Below, piece by piece: positions 40,749-49,702 of a stretch of 64,000 nucleotides of DNA. Below the pieces are notes generated by a model. The model was given only the letters and a program-made list of their open reading frames with translations. It was not told the origin of the DNA and made no database searches. Position numbers and translations under genes: made by a program. Location of the stretch: the NCBI RefSeq assembly GCF_000018885.1, contig NC_010168.1, positions 1,922,001-1,986,000 of the forward strand. The letters run 5' to 3'. Each line of letters begins with the position of its first letter. Within the stretch, counting starts at the first letter, position 1. Origin of the DNA: Renibacterium salmoninarum ATCC 33209 (GTDB lineage Bacteria > Actinomycetota > Actinomycetes > Actinomycetales > Micrococcaceae).

Positions 40749-41211
40749 CTGAAATCGGCACCGAACTTGTCATTGAACGAATCTTCGATGCACCGCGTGA
40801 GTTGGTCTACCAAGCCTTGTCGACGAAGACCAGATTGCGCAGTGGTTTGGACCGGTCGGCGTCGAAATCGACCGAAGCACCGTGAGCGTCGATGCCCAAA
40901 CTGGCGGGCACCAGCGCCTGATGATGCGTGGTCGCGCCGATCAAGGCGACTGGGCTGGCTTCGAATGTGCCGTTGACCGCAACTTCACCGACGTCGTCGA
41001 AAATGAACTCATCGTCGGCACCGAAGAGATATTTGGTCCAGACGGATCCGCACTCATGAACACCCGCTTCGAGTTCCACGACGCGCCCGAGAACAAAACT
41101 AAATTGATCATTCGCCAAGGGCCGCTGACGGAATCCCTCGCTGGCCAAAATCGATACGGCTGGGAAAGCTCATTCACCAAACTTGATGTCCTACTGACTG
41201 CCGCCGCCTAG
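40745..41211 (+). pseudogene. SRPBCC (AHSA1-like) protein, one frameshift
   Basis: ATG 40745 overlaps the regulator stop. The first 25 or so residues (ELVIERIFDAPRELVYQAL) are typical of the AHSA1/SRPBCC ligand-binding fold. Near 40817-40822 the frame is lost by an apparent single-base deletion, since inserting one G restores ALVDEDQIAQWFGPVGVEID. The second frame then runs to VLLTAAA at 41211. Without frameshifting no full-length product forms. Its partner regulator is intact. Confidence 0.82.
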
Positions 41212-41289
41212 ACCCCCAGCACCGCCTGGTGACAGACCGGTCATCAGATTCGGCTACACTTGATCTACGGATTCGCTAGAATCCATAGT

Positions 41290-41363
41290 GCGGGCGTAGC
41301 TCAATGGTAGAGCGCTAGCTTCCCAAGCTTGATACGCGGGTCCGATTCCCGCCGCCCGCTCCA
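41290..41363 (+). tRNA. tRNA-Gly (anticodon CCC), unusual arm sequences
   Basis: A cloverleaf is readable: acceptor GCGGGCG/CGCCCGC, D-arm GCTC AATGGTA GAGC, anticodon loop TTCCCAA (CCC), T-stem GCGGG/CCCGC, discriminator T and encoded CCA. Two oddities: the T loop starts TCC instead of the near-universal TTC (position 55 is C), and the anticodon stem CTAGC/GCTTG has a T-T mismatch. It may be functional, but these bases deviate from the consensus. A TAGAAT -10-like box lies about 15 bp upstream. Confidence 0.9.
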
Positions 41364-41367
41364 CTGT

Positions 41368-41404
41368 GCGAAATTCCCCCCCCCCCCCCTTGGGGGGGAA
41401 TCGC
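41368..41404 (+). terminator. C14/G7 hairpin after tRNA-Gly
   Basis: GCGA...TTCCCCCCC pairs with GGGGGGGAATCGC. The left arm contains a 14-base C run (41376-41389) and the right a 7-base G run (41392-41398). Placed 5 bp past the tRNA, it probably terminates or trims it. The homopolymer should vary between isolates. Confidence 0.65.
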
Positions 41405-41469
41405 AATCCCGCTGATAATCAGCGAAGACCTCTTCAGAGCAATTTCATTCTTCCTTCCAGGAGATTCCC

Positions 41470-42309
41470 ATGAGCTCAAGCCCCAATGTTCCTGTCAAAA
41501 CTCACACCCTAGACGTCGACGGCGCCAGCCTGCACTACGAAGTGCGCGGCCAAGGCCCACTGCTGGCGCTGATCGGCGCACCGATGGACGCAAACGCCTT
41601 CACGCCAATGGCCGAGCTACTTGCCGCCGACCACACCGTGCTCACGGTAGATCCACGCGGCGTTCAGCACAGTACCGTGCAGGACGCCAACCAAGATTCG
41701 ACGCCGGAAATTCGCGCCGAGGACCTTTCACAACTGATCACGGCCGTCGACGCCGGCCCCGCGATCGTTTTCGGCTCCAGCGGCGGCGCGGTCACCAGCT
41801 TGGCACTAGCGCAAGCGCATCCTGAGCAGCTCAGCACGGTGATTGCGCACGAGCCACCGCTCGCGGAGCTGCTGGAAAATCATGAACAGATTTTGCGTGA
41901 AACCGACGCCACGATTGCCGCTTATCAATCCGAAGGCCTGCTTGCCGGCTGGAAGCTCTTCTTTGCCCACGCATCAATCGAGATGCCACCAGGCGCTCTC
42001 GAGTACATGTTTGGCGGCGAGCGCACCGCGCAGCAGATTTCTGACGACAATCACTTCTTCTTACACGAGATGAAACTCAGCACACATTGGCAACCCGGTA
42101 TCGCTCGGCTGAGCTCGGTGCCGATCAATCTCATCATTGGGGTGGGAGATGACTCAGCGGGCCAGTTTTGTGACCGTACCTGCACTGCTCTCGCCAGCGC
42201 GCTGAACACCGAAGCAGTCCACTTTCCCGGCGGCCACACGGGTTTTGTCGAAGATCCGGCGGGCTTCGCCGTGCGGCTTCGATCGGTACTAGCTGAGGTT
42301 CGATCGTGA
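41470..42309 (+). CDS. Alpha/beta-hydrolase
   Basis: A 279-residue alpha/beta-hydrolase fold protein. The nucleophile elbow is FGSSGGAV, the oxyanion region is LALIGAPMDANAF, and the catalytic His is in GGHTGFVEDP near the C-terminus. Substrate unknown; the family includes esterases, peroxidases and C-C hydrolases. Start ATG 41470 with CAGGAG upstream. It overlaps the following DUF1905 gene by 4 nt (GTGA). Intact. Confidence 0.85.
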   Translation: MSSSPNVPVKTHTLDVDGASLHYEVRGQGPLLALIGAPMDANAFTPMAELLAADHTVLTVDPRGVQHSTVQDANQDSTPEIRAEDLSQLITAVDAGPAIVFGSSGGAVTSLALAQAHPEQLSTVIAHEPPLAELLENHEQILRETDATIAAYQSEGLLAGWKLFFAHASIEMPPGALEYMFGGERTAQQISDDNHFFLHEMKLSTHWQPGIARLSSVPINLIIGVGDDSAGQFCDRTCTALASALNTEAVHFPGGHTGFVEDPAGFAVRLRSVLAEVRS

Positions 42310-42626
42310 CAGATCAGACTTATCCGCAACAGATTGACCTAAAGTTCTCCGGGCCGACTTTTGTTGATGACACCAGTGGCTGGACCTTCATCACGGTGCC
42401 AGATTCCGTATCGCACTTCGGCACGCGCAAACATGTGAAAATCGAGGGAACCGTTGACGGCCACCCTATTGCGGCAACATTGATGCCTTCGGGCGACGGC
42501 ACGCACTGGCTGCCGCTGAAAGCAGCGGTGCGCAAAACCCTTGGCATCGGAAGGTGGCGACTAGGTCAAGGTCCATTTGCAGAACCGCCTGACCTAGCTG
42601 CCGTTTGCTCTGCCGTAGGTTGGTGA
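42306..42626 (+). CDS. DUF1905-domain protein with a probable frameshifted C-terminus
   Basis: The first 80 residues fit DUF1905 (KFSGPTFVDDTSGWTFITVP, HVKIEGTVDGHPIAATLMPSGDGTHWLPL, AVRKTLGIG). The family normally ends with a G-D-x-V-x-V-x-L strand. Here, near 42555-42575, the frame turns into RWRLGQGPFAEPP, while the expected VKVHLQNRLT stands in the next frame and stops at 42597. A single-base indel is likely, so the last beta strand is lost. The start is GTG 42306, coupled to the hydrolase. Could equally be scored a pseudogene. Function unknown. Confidence 0.55.
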   Translation: MTDQTYPQQIDLKFSGPTFVDDTSGWTFITVPDSVSHFGTRKHVKIEGTVDGHPIAATLMPSGDGTHWLPLKAAVRKTLGIGRWRLGQGPFAEPPDLAAVCSAVGW

Positions 42627-42662
42627 GTACAGAAGTAGCTCCGAGCAGACAGGAACCCCCAT

Positions 42663-43748
42663 ATGACTCATCGCGTCAAGGGCGTCGTAGCCAGCGCCAA
42701 GAACGCCCCGGTAACCATTGAGACCATTTTGGTCCCTGAACCGGGGCCGGGCGAGGCCTTGGTGGACATCATTAGTTGCGGCGTTTGCCACACCGATCTG
42801 CATTACCAGCAGGGCGGCATTAACGATGAGTTTCCGTTCCTGCTGGGGCACGAAGCCACCGGCGCGGTCGCTTCGGTGGGGGCAGGGGTTACCGAAATCG
42901 CGCCGGGCGACAGGGCGATCTTGAACTGGCGCACCGTTTGTGGCGAATGCCGGGCCTGCCGTCGGGGTGAGGCTCAGTACTGCTTCAACACGCACAATGC
43001 CAGTCAGAAAATGACTCTGGAGGATGGCACTGAGCTCAGCCCAGCTTTGGGTATTGGGGCGTTTGCGGAAAAGACACTGGTTGCCGCCGGCCAGTGCACC
43101 AAGGTGCGCGACGACGTCGACCCGGCGGCAGTTGGGCTGTTGGGTTGCTGGATCATGGCCGGGCTTGGTGCCGCAATCAATACTGGCGCGGTTCGCCGCG
43201 GTCAATCGGTCGCGGTTATTGGCTGCAGCGGTGTGGGCTGTGCCGCCATCGCGGGTGCTCAGCTAGCCGGTGCCAGCAAGATTATCGCGGTGGATATTGA
43301 CCCGAAGAAGTTGGCGGCTGCAGAAAAAATCGGCGCCACTCATATCGTTGATTCTTCAAAGGAGGATCCGATCGAGGCAATTCGCGCGCTCACTGGTGGT
43401 TTTGGTGCGGATGTGGTGATCGACGCCGTCGGCCGGCCGGAAACCTATCGGCAGGCTTTCTATGCGCGAGATTTAGCTGGCGCCGTGGTGCTGGTTGGTG
43501 TGCCTACGCCTGAGACGGTCATTGAATTGCCGCTGCTAGATGTTTTTGGTCGTGGCGGTTCGTTGAAATCGTCGTGGTACGGCGATTGCCTGCCTAATAG
43601 GGACTTCCCCGCCCTGGTGGATTTGTACCGATTGGGCCGACTGGATCTGGACGCGTTCGTTTCAGAGCGCATCGGTCTGGACGATATTGAGGAAGCCTTC
43701 AACAAGATGAAGTCCGGTTCGGTGCTGCGCTCGGTGGTGGAACTGTGA
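42663..43748 (+). CDS. Mycothiol-dependent formaldehyde dehydrogenase (zinc MDR family)
   Basis: A 361-residue zinc alcohol dehydrogenase. [11 protein letters not shown] and GHEATG hold catalytic zinc ligands; [15 protein letters not shown] is the structural four-Cys site; [18 protein letters not shown] is the NAD(P) Rossmann motif. Sequence and context match S-(hydroxymethyl)mycothiol dehydrogenase (MscR/AdhE2), which oxidises the formaldehyde-mycothiol adduct. The next gene, a metallo-beta-lactamase-fold hydrolase overlapping by 4 nt (GTGA), is the usual partner for the S-formyl product. Mycothiol use is inferred from family and lineage. Confidence 0.88.
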   Translation: MTHRVKGVVASAKNAPVTIETILVPEPGPGEALVDIISCGVCHTDLHYQQGGINDEFPFLLGHEATGAVASVGAGVTEIAPGDRAILNWRTVCGECRACRRGEAQYCFNTHNASQKMTLEDGTELSPALGIGAFAEKTLVAAGQCTKVRDDVDPAAVGLLGCWIMAGLGAAINTGAVRRGQSVAVIGCSGVGCAAIAGAQLAGASKIIAVDIDPKKLAAAEKIGATHIVDSSKEDPIEAIRALTGGFGADVVIDAVGRPETYRQAFYARDLAGAVVLVGVPTPETVIELPLLDVFGRGGSLKSSWYGDCLPNRDFPALVDLYRLGRLDLDAFVSERIGLDDIEEAFNKMKSGSVLRSVVEL

Positions 43749-44323
43749 GCGCTAGCGTGCACATTGGGCAACTGGTCACTGAGGGGAAGTTTTCGCTCGA
43801 CGGTGGCAGTTGGGACGTGGAAAACAACGTCTGGATCATCGGGGACGACGCCGAAGTGCTGGTGATTGATCCCGCTCACGACGCCAGCGCAGTATTTGCC
43901 GCGGTGGCTGGACGGCGAGTCAGCGCGATCCTGCTCAGCCATGGTCATGACGATCACATTCGGGCTGTTGGCGAGTTTCAGCAACTCTGTGGAGCGCAAA
44001 TTTTCCTCCACTCAGCGGACAACATGCTCTGGGAAGCTGTTTATCCTGGAGCCGAAGCCCCTAGACCGCTAACCGAGGGCGATGAGTTTCCCATCGGTTC
44101 AGACCAGCTGAAATTACGCGTTTTACACACCCCTGAACATTCGCCGGGCTCGTGCTATTTCTACCTACCAGACGCGAAAACAGTATTTTCTGGCGATACG
44201 CTCTTCCAGGGCGGGCCGGGCGCAACTGGCCGTTCGTACAGCGACTTCCCGACGATTATCGAATCGATCACAGCCAAATTGCTGACACTTCCCGGCGAAA
44301 CTTTGGTCCGCACCGGTCACTGA
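43745..44323 (+). CDS. MBL-fold hydrolase of the mycothiol-formaldehyde pathway, short C-terminus
   Basis: A 192-residue metallo-beta-lactamase-fold protein with [14 protein letters not shown] (metal motif HxHxDH), [13 protein letters not shown] and [12 protein letters not shown]. It is coupled to the formaldehyde dehydrogenase and probably hydrolyses the S-formylmycothiol or a related thioester. The protein stops right after VRTGH, where relatives continue GD(S/T)TT and 10-15 more residues. The final metal-binding His is therefore kept but the tail is missing. The stop lies 15 bp from a convergent gene. Whether the enzyme still works is open. Confidence 0.8.
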   Translation: MSASVHIGQLVTEGKFSLDGGSWDVENNVWIIGDDAEVLVIDPAHDASAVFAAVAGRRVSAILLSHGHDDHIRAVGEFQQLCGAQIFLHSADNMLWEAVYPGAEAPRPLTEGDEFPIGSDQLKLRVLHTPEHSPGSCYFYLPDAKTVFSGDTLFQGGPGATGRSYSDFPTIIESITAKLLTLPGETLVRTGH

Positions 44324-44337
44324 GTTCAGCTGGGTGT

Positions 44338-45717
44338 TCAGCGGTGCACAATCTGCAGTAGTTGACCGGGCCGACGGAAAGCGGAGCGGCGCAGGTTGAC
44401 CTTGAGCATCAACTCGCCCCGACGAGCGAGCACCACACCAATAACGACGGCGGCTATCACCGGGACCCCGCCCGCTAACAACAGTGCTGCGTGCGGTCCA
44501 ATATGCTCAGCGAGCCAACCAGTCATGAGGCCACCAACTGCCTGACCACCAATCAATACCATGATGTAAAGGCTAATCACTCGGCCGCGGATCTGCATGT
44601 TAGTGGATACCTGCACTAGCTGGTTTGCGCCGGTCAAAAACAGCAGACAGCTGAATCCCGCAACGACCATTACCGCACCGAAGCTCCACATAGATGGCAT
44701 AAAGGCCGCCACCGCGAGCGATAAACCGTAGAAACCCGCACTCACCACTACCGAACGTAGCCGCAACTCCTTGCGCCGCGTTGAGGCCAAGGCACCAATG
44801 AGCGCGCCAATTGCCACCAAGGTGTTTAGCAAGCCGTATCCGCCGGGCCCTGCGTCAAAAACATGATCGGCAAAGGCAGCCATCACCACGGGCAGGCTCA
44901 TGGCGAACACTGCGACGAACCCGGCCATAATCGTCGAAAACAAGATTGGCGGCTTTGAAGCCAAGTAGCGTGCTCCCTCAGCAAGCATCCCTTTAGATCG
45001 AGGCGCGGGCGTGGACCGAATCAGCTCCGAGCCACGCATCCCCGAAAGCATCGTCACGGTAAAGAGGCAAGCAACCGCGTTGGCGGCAAAGGCCCAGCCG
45101 CCGCCCACCGCGACCAGCATCAGACCGGCGACCGCTGGGCCGATCATGCCACCCAGCTGAAAAATCGAGGAATTAATGCTGATTTCGTTGCGCAAATGAG
45201 TGGGGCCCACTAGTTCATTCACAAATACCTGCCGCGCGGGCTGATCAACTACAGTAACCAAACCCAATACCAAGGCGACGACGTAAACATGCCAAACCTG
45301 AAGCGCGCCGCTCAAGGCCAGAACGGCCATAATCCCAGCCAGAACCGCTGCCGCTGATTGCGCAATCATCAAAAGGGTGCGCTTGGAGAAGCGATCTGCA
45401 AGCACGCCTCCCCATGGCCCCAACAGTAAAGTTGGCGCGAACTGCAGGGCTACCGTGATCCCGACGGCGGTCACCGAGCCGGAGAGCTGCAGCACAATCC
45501 AGTCTTGGGCGATGCGCTGCATCCACAACGCGATGACGGCAATGAAATGCGCGATGGTGAAGTAACGGTAGTTTCGAATAGCAAAAGCCGCAAAGGTACT
45601 TTTGACGCTCTTGTTTTGCACTACCAGGCTGATCGGCGCGGTAACAGCAGAATTCGGAATGATTCGGTTACTGGAAACTTTTGTTGTTGGAATTTGGGCA
45701 GTTGCAGGGGAAGCCAC
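44338..45717 (-). CDS. MFS exporter
   Basis: A 459-residue major facilitator with about twelve hydrophobic segments. Landmarks are LLLGPWGGVLADRFSKRTLLMIAQ (loop 2-3 motif), VVDQPARQVFVNELV and QLGGMIGPAVAGLMLV. These place it with the MFS_3/EntS-like group of drug or siderophore exporters. It is transcribed away from a LysR-type regulator, with a 119-bp shared region, suggesting regulation by it. Substrate unknown. Intact. Confidence 0.85.
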   Translation of the reverse strand: MASPATAQIPTTKVSSNRIIPNSAVTAPISLVVQNKSVKSTFAAFAIRNYRYFTIAHFIAVIALWMQRIAQDWIVLQLSGSVTAVGITVALQFAPTLLLGPWGGVLADRFSKRTLLMIAQSAAAVLAGIMAVLALSGALQVWHVYVVALVLGLVTVVDQPARQVFVNELVGPTHLRNEISINSSIFQLGGMIGPAVAGLMLVAVGGGWAFAANAVACLFTVTMLSGMRGSELIRSTPAPRSKGMLAEGARYLASKPPILFSTIMAGFVAVFAMSLPVVMAAFADHVFDAGPGGYGLLNTLVAIGALIGALASTRRKELRLRSVVVSAGFYGLSLAVAAFMPSMWSFGAVMVVAGFSCLLFLTGANQLVQVSTNMQIRGRVISLYIMVLIGGQAVGGLMTGWLAEHIGPHAALLLAGGVPVIAAVVIGVVLARRGELMLKVNLRRSAFRRPGQLLQIVHR

Positions 45718-45836
45718 GGGAATCCTTGGATAGGGCCTGAACGAGGGAATACTTCAACGTTATCTGTGGTCAACCTCATTCTGAAGTCATATAATCCCTC
45801 TAACTGTCATTACGTATTGCAATGAATGGAGATTCG

Positions 45837-46694
45837 GTGTTCGACAATGACCAGCTGCGCAGTTTCCTTGCCGTTGCTGAAACTTTGAACTTCACTAGAG
45901 CCGCCGAGCGCCTAGGTTTGAGTCAACCCACGATCAGCCAGCACATTCGAAAGCTTGAAGACGCAGCCGGCCGGCAGTTGGTGCTCCGGGACACTCGGGA
46001 AGTTCGTCTAACCGATAACGGCGATGCAATGGCATGGTTCGCGCGCAACATTCTGGCCGCTCAAGATGATGCAGCGCGCTATTTTTCCGGTGCGGCGATG
46101 CGTGGTCGGCTCAGATTTGGCACCGCAGATGATCTCGCCTACACGCGACTGCCCACCATTTTGCGCGACTTCCGGCAGCTCTACCCACAGATCAATTTGG
46201 ATCTGACCGTGAGCCAGAGCGATCAGCTCTACCGACGAGTTAAAGCTGGCCAGCTGGATCTCGTTTTTGTTAAATTGGTCTCTGGCGCTCAAGAAGGCAC
46301 CGTGGTGCGGCCTGACCACTTTTCTTGGGTCGGGCTAGAGGGCACACAGCTGATTCCCGGTGCACCTGTGCCTCTGATCACTTACCCAACACCCAGCCTT
46401 AGCCGGTCCCTGGCGATTGACGCTTTGGAAAGCACCGGTCGGACCTGGCGAATTACCTGCAATACCAAGGAAATCAACGGAGTAATCGCGGCGGTGAGAG
46501 CCAGAATCGGCATTACCGTGATGCCCTCCACCTTGATTCCTGATGACCTTGTTTCGATCACTCGGCGTTTCGACCTGCCGCCGGTGGGCGAGGTTGATTT
46601 CACGCTGGTTCGTAACCCGCTCGCCAGAACCGACGTCGTTGATGCCCTAGAGCAAGCCATCATGGGACGCAAACTCAACCCAGCCAGGAACTGA
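45837..46694 (+). CDS. LysR-type transcriptional regulator
   Basis: The N-terminal helix-turn-helix reads FLAVAETLNFTRAAERLGLSQPTISQHIRKLEDAAG; an effector domain follows. Start: GTG 45837 (MFDNDQLRSF) has GGAG five or so bases upstream, better than ATG 45822 which has none. It is divergent from the MFS exporter and probably controls it and itself; the inducer is unknown. About 285 residues, usual for the family. Intact. Confidence 0.85.
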   Translation: MFDNDQLRSFLAVAETLNFTRAAERLGLSQPTISQHIRKLEDAAGRQLVLRDTREVRLTDNGDAMAWFARNILAAQDDAARYFSGAAMRGRLRFGTADDLAYTRLPTILRDFRQLYPQINLDLTVSQSDQLYRRVKAGQLDLVFVKLVSGAQEGTVVRPDHFSWVGLEGTQLIPGAPVPLITYPTPSLSRSLAIDALESTGRTWRITCNTKEINGVIAAVRARIGITVMPSTLIPDDLVSITRRFDLPPVGEVDFTLVRNPLARTDVVDALEQAIMGRKLNPARN

Positions 46695-46713
46695 CGCTTA
46701 GAATAGACGCACC

Positions 46714-47130
46714 ATGATCCGTACTATGTTCAAATCAAAGATTCACCGCGCCACGGTCACGCACGCAAATTTGCACTACGTTGGCTCGGTCACGGTAGAT
46801 AAAGACCTGCTTGACGCCGCAGACATCCTGCCCGGCGAGCTTGTTGCGATCGTCGATGTAACCAACGGTTCCCGTTTGGAGACTTACACGATCGAAGGTC
46901 AAGCCGGCTCCGGAGTGATCGGCATTAACGGCGCGGCGGCGCACCTAGTCAACATTGGCGACACAGTGATTTTGATTAGTTACGCCCAAATGACCACGGC
47001 AGAAGCGCGAGAGTACTTGCCGTCAATCGTGCACGTCGATGCCGCCAACAAGATTGTGCAGCTGGGAACTGACCCGGCAGAAGCTCTTACCGAAGGCCTG
47101 AACCGGCCACCATTTTCCACCACGGCCTAA
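46714..47130 (+). CDS. panD: Aspartate 1-decarboxylase precursor
   Basis: A 138-residue proenzyme. The self-cleavage site is YVGSVTVD, with Ser25 becoming the pyruvoyl cofactor. It converts aspartate to beta-alanine for pantothenate and CoA. Other conserved parts are [24 protein letters not shown] and [24 protein letters not shown]. Intact. It is followed 11 bp later by the AEC carrier pseudogene. Confidence 0.95.
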   Translation: MIRTMFKSKIHRATVTHANLHYVGSVTVDKDLLDAADILPGELVAIVDVTNGSRLETYTIEGQAGSGVIGINGAAAHLVNIGDTVILISYAQMTTAEAREYLPSIVHVDAANKIVQLGTDPAEALTEGLNRPPFSTTA

Positions 47131-47141
47131 GCATAGGTGGT

Positions 47142-48056
47142 GTGCTGATTGGCTTTTCCCTTGTCTGGATAGTCATTGCCCTCGGCTACTTCCTTGGCCG
47201 GTTCAAAGTTCTCGGTGACTCCGGCCAGCAAGTTCTCAATCGTTTCAATTTTTTTGTTGCAAGCCCAGCACTGCTTTTCGAAACAATTTCGCAAGCAGAT
47301 TTACACACCGTTTTCGGCCCAGGATTTTGGATAGTCGCCGGTTCCGCGTTCGTGGCTGCCGTCGTCTACGTCATCCTTACCTTGATTCGACGCAAACCTT
47401 TCGACGCCGAATCCATCATGGGCACCATGAGCGCTTCCTACGTCAATGCCAATAATCTAGGCCTGCCAATCGCGGTTTATGTGCTCGGCAACGCCGCACT
47501 CGCTGCGCCCATCGTGATCTTTCAGCTAGCGATCTATCAACCGATTTTCGTCGTGCTCATTGAATTAGTCCGGCACCGGCGGAATGCCTCAGCTGGCAAG
47601 TTGCTGTTGAGCGTTGTGAGTAACCCGCTGCTGCTCGCCTCGGTTGCCGGCACCGTGATCGCGGCTTCTGGCTGGCATCCACCGGATCTCATGCTGCAAC
47701 CTTTCCAATTGATCGGTGGCGCTGCGGTGCCTTGCGCTTTGATCGCCTTCGGCATCTCCCTCTTTGGCTCTAAACCGCTTCAAGACCTCAACAGTCGCCT
47801 CTCGGTGCTGCTATCCACCGCGGTCAAACTTGTCATTCAACCGCTGGCGGCGTAGGTATTGGCAACCACCGTGTTTCATTTGAGCGGCCCGGCGTTGTTT
47901 GCCGCCGTCGTGCTTGCCGGCCTGCCCACGGCCCAGAATGTCTTTGTGATTGCCGCCCGTTACCAAGCCGGTGTGGCCCAGGCCAAGGACACGGTGTTGC
48001 TCACCACCGCGATTGCGGTGCCGGCAATGCTGGTAGTCGCCGCAGTTTTGGCCTGA
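47142..48056 (+). pseudogene. AEC (auxin efflux carrier) family permease, amber interrupted
   Basis: The product reads LVWIVIALGYFLGRF, YVNANNLGLPIAVYVLGNAAL and LLLASVAGTVIAASGW, typical of bacterial AEC transporters, until a TAG at 47853-47855. The same frame continues without shift: LATTVFHLSGPALFAAVVLAGLPTAQNVFVIA, ending in VVAAVLA at 48056. One base change makes the last two or three helices untranslated. This is the simplest kind of lesion and probably recent. Substrate unknown. Confidence 0.85.
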
Positions 48057-48106
48057 GGCTAGTCAAATTCGGGCAGAACTTCGTCTTCAGCAGGTACTCT
48101 AACCTC

Positions 48107-49699
48107 ATGGCTTCCAAGAGCGCGGCGGATATCGTCGCTAACATCACCCAGGGCTACACCTTCGACACCCCGGCAATTGCCCTCGGCGCTGCGCTGGTTG
48201 AGGATCAGGTTTACAAAGACGCCCAAGTGCGGCTTCCGTTGTCCATGATGAACCGGCACGGTCTCGTTGCGGGCGCAACCGGCACCGGTAAGACGGTGAC
48301 CTTGCACATGATTGCCGAGCAGCTTTCGACGGCGGGCGTGCCCGTTTTCATGGCAGACATCAAAGGCGATTTGTCTGGCTTGGCAACACCGGGAACCGCG
48401 AGCGATAAGCTCACCGCTCGCACCCAAAGCTTGGGCCAAGAATGGGCGGCTAAAGCGTTCCCCGTTGAATTCCTCGCACTCGGCGGCGACGGCAATGGTG
48501 TACCGGTCCGCGCGTCAATCACCTCGTTTGGGCCGATTCTGCTTTCCCGCGTGCTGCAGCTCAATGAGACGCAAGAGTCCAGCCTGCAGCTGATATTCCA
48601 TTACGCCGACACCCAAGGTTTGGAACTTTACGACCTTAAAGATCTGCGCGCAGTGCTTCAGGTCCTCACCTCAGATGAGGGCAAAGCAGCTCTCGCCGAG
48701 CTGGGCGGGCTGTCCAAAGCTACCGCGGGTTTGATTTTGCGCGAGCTAGTCACTTTGGAAGCACAGGGCATGACCAAATTCTTTGGCATGCCAGAATTCG
48801 ATACCGCTGAGCTGATTCGGGTAGCTCCCGACGGCCGCGGTGTGATCACCTGTTTGGAACTGCCTAATGTGCAGGACAAGCCCATGTTGTTCTCTACCTT
48901 CCTGATGTGGTTGTTGGCGGATTTGTTCCGCGACCTGCATGAAGTGGGCGATCAAGAAAAGCCGAAACTGGTGTTCTTCCTCGATGAGGCGCACTTGCTT
49001 TTCAAAGACGCCACTAAAGCGTTCTTGGCCGCTATTACGCAGACAGTCCGGCTGATTCGCTCCAAGGGCGTTGGCATCTTCTTCGTCACCCAGACGCCAA
49101 AAGACGTGCCCTCGGATGTGCTGGCTCAGCTGGCAAACCGGGTGCAACATGCGCTGCGTGCGTTCACTCCTGACGATGCCAAAGCACTCAAAGCTACGGT
49201 GTCCACCTTCCCGATCAGCGATTACGATCTGGAAAAAACCTTGACCAGTGCGGGTATCGGTGAAGCGGTAGTCACCGTGATGAATGAAAAAGGCGCGCCG
49301 ACGCCGGTCGCTTTGACCCGGTTGCGGGCACCAGAATCCGTGATGGGGCCAAGCGCGGAAGATACGGTCAAGTCAACGGTTGCTGGCTCGCCGCTCCTGG
49401 CAAAGTACGGCACCGAGGTGGACCCGATTTCTGCTTTTGAGAAACTGCAAAACCAAGCAGCACCGCCCACCGGTGATTCGGTAGGCGATCCTGCGCCGCC
49501 TATGCCGGCTCCGCCGGTTCCGATCCCGCCGCCACCAGCACCTGAGCAGCAGCAAGGCGGCTTTGGCGCTGAAGTTGCTGGCGCGCTGGGCGGAATCCTG
49601 GGTCGCGGCTTGCAGTCGATGGTGCGCTCAATGGGTACCAGCTTGGGACGCAACATCATGCGCGATATGTTCGGTACCACCAGCCGTCGTCGTCGTTAG
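48107..49699 (+). CDS. HerA-like/DUF853 P-loop ATPase
   Basis: A 530-residue ATPase with Walker A GATGTGKTV, Walker B KLVFFLDEAHLLF and the DIKGDLSGL motif that marks the YjgR/DUF853 branch of HerA-type helicase-like proteins. A Pro-rich linker (PAPPMPAPPVPIPPPP) precedes a Gly/Arg-rich tail ending RRRR. The cellular role of this branch is not known. Start ATG 48107. The gene is intact and may be cotranscribed with the next gene three bases on. Confidence 0.85.
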   Translation: MASKSAADIVANITQGYTFDTPAIALGAALVEDQVYKDAQVRLPLSMMNRHGLVAGATGTGKTVTLHMIAEQLSTAGVPVFMADIKGDLSGLATPGTASDKLTARTQSLGQEWAAKAFPVEFLALGGDGNGVPVRASITSFGPILLSRVLQLNETQESSLQLIFHYADTQGLELYDLKDLRAVLQVLTSDEGKAALAELGGLSKATAGLILRELVTLEAQGMTKFFGMPEFDTAELIRVAPDGRGVITCLELPNVQDKPMLFSTFLMWLLADLFRDLHEVGDQEKPKLVFFLDEAHLLFKDATKAFLAAITQTVRLIRSKGVGIFFVTQTPKDVPSDVLAQLANRVQHALRAFTPDDAKALKATVSTFPISDYDLEKTLTSAGIGEAVVTVMNEKGAPTPVALTRLRAPESVMGPSAEDTVKSTVAGSPLLAKYGTEVDPISAFEKLQNQAAPPTGDSVGDPAPPMPAPPVPIPPPPAPEQQQGGFGAEVAGALGGILGRGLQSMVRSMGTSLGRNIMRDMFGTTSRRRR

Positions 49700-49702
49700 T
49701 CG

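Noticed and set aside
41376..41389. C14 run as a phase-variable switch of the alpha/beta-hydrolase gene
   Set aside because: It is about 80 bp from the start and next to the tRNA 3' end; a terminator role is simpler.
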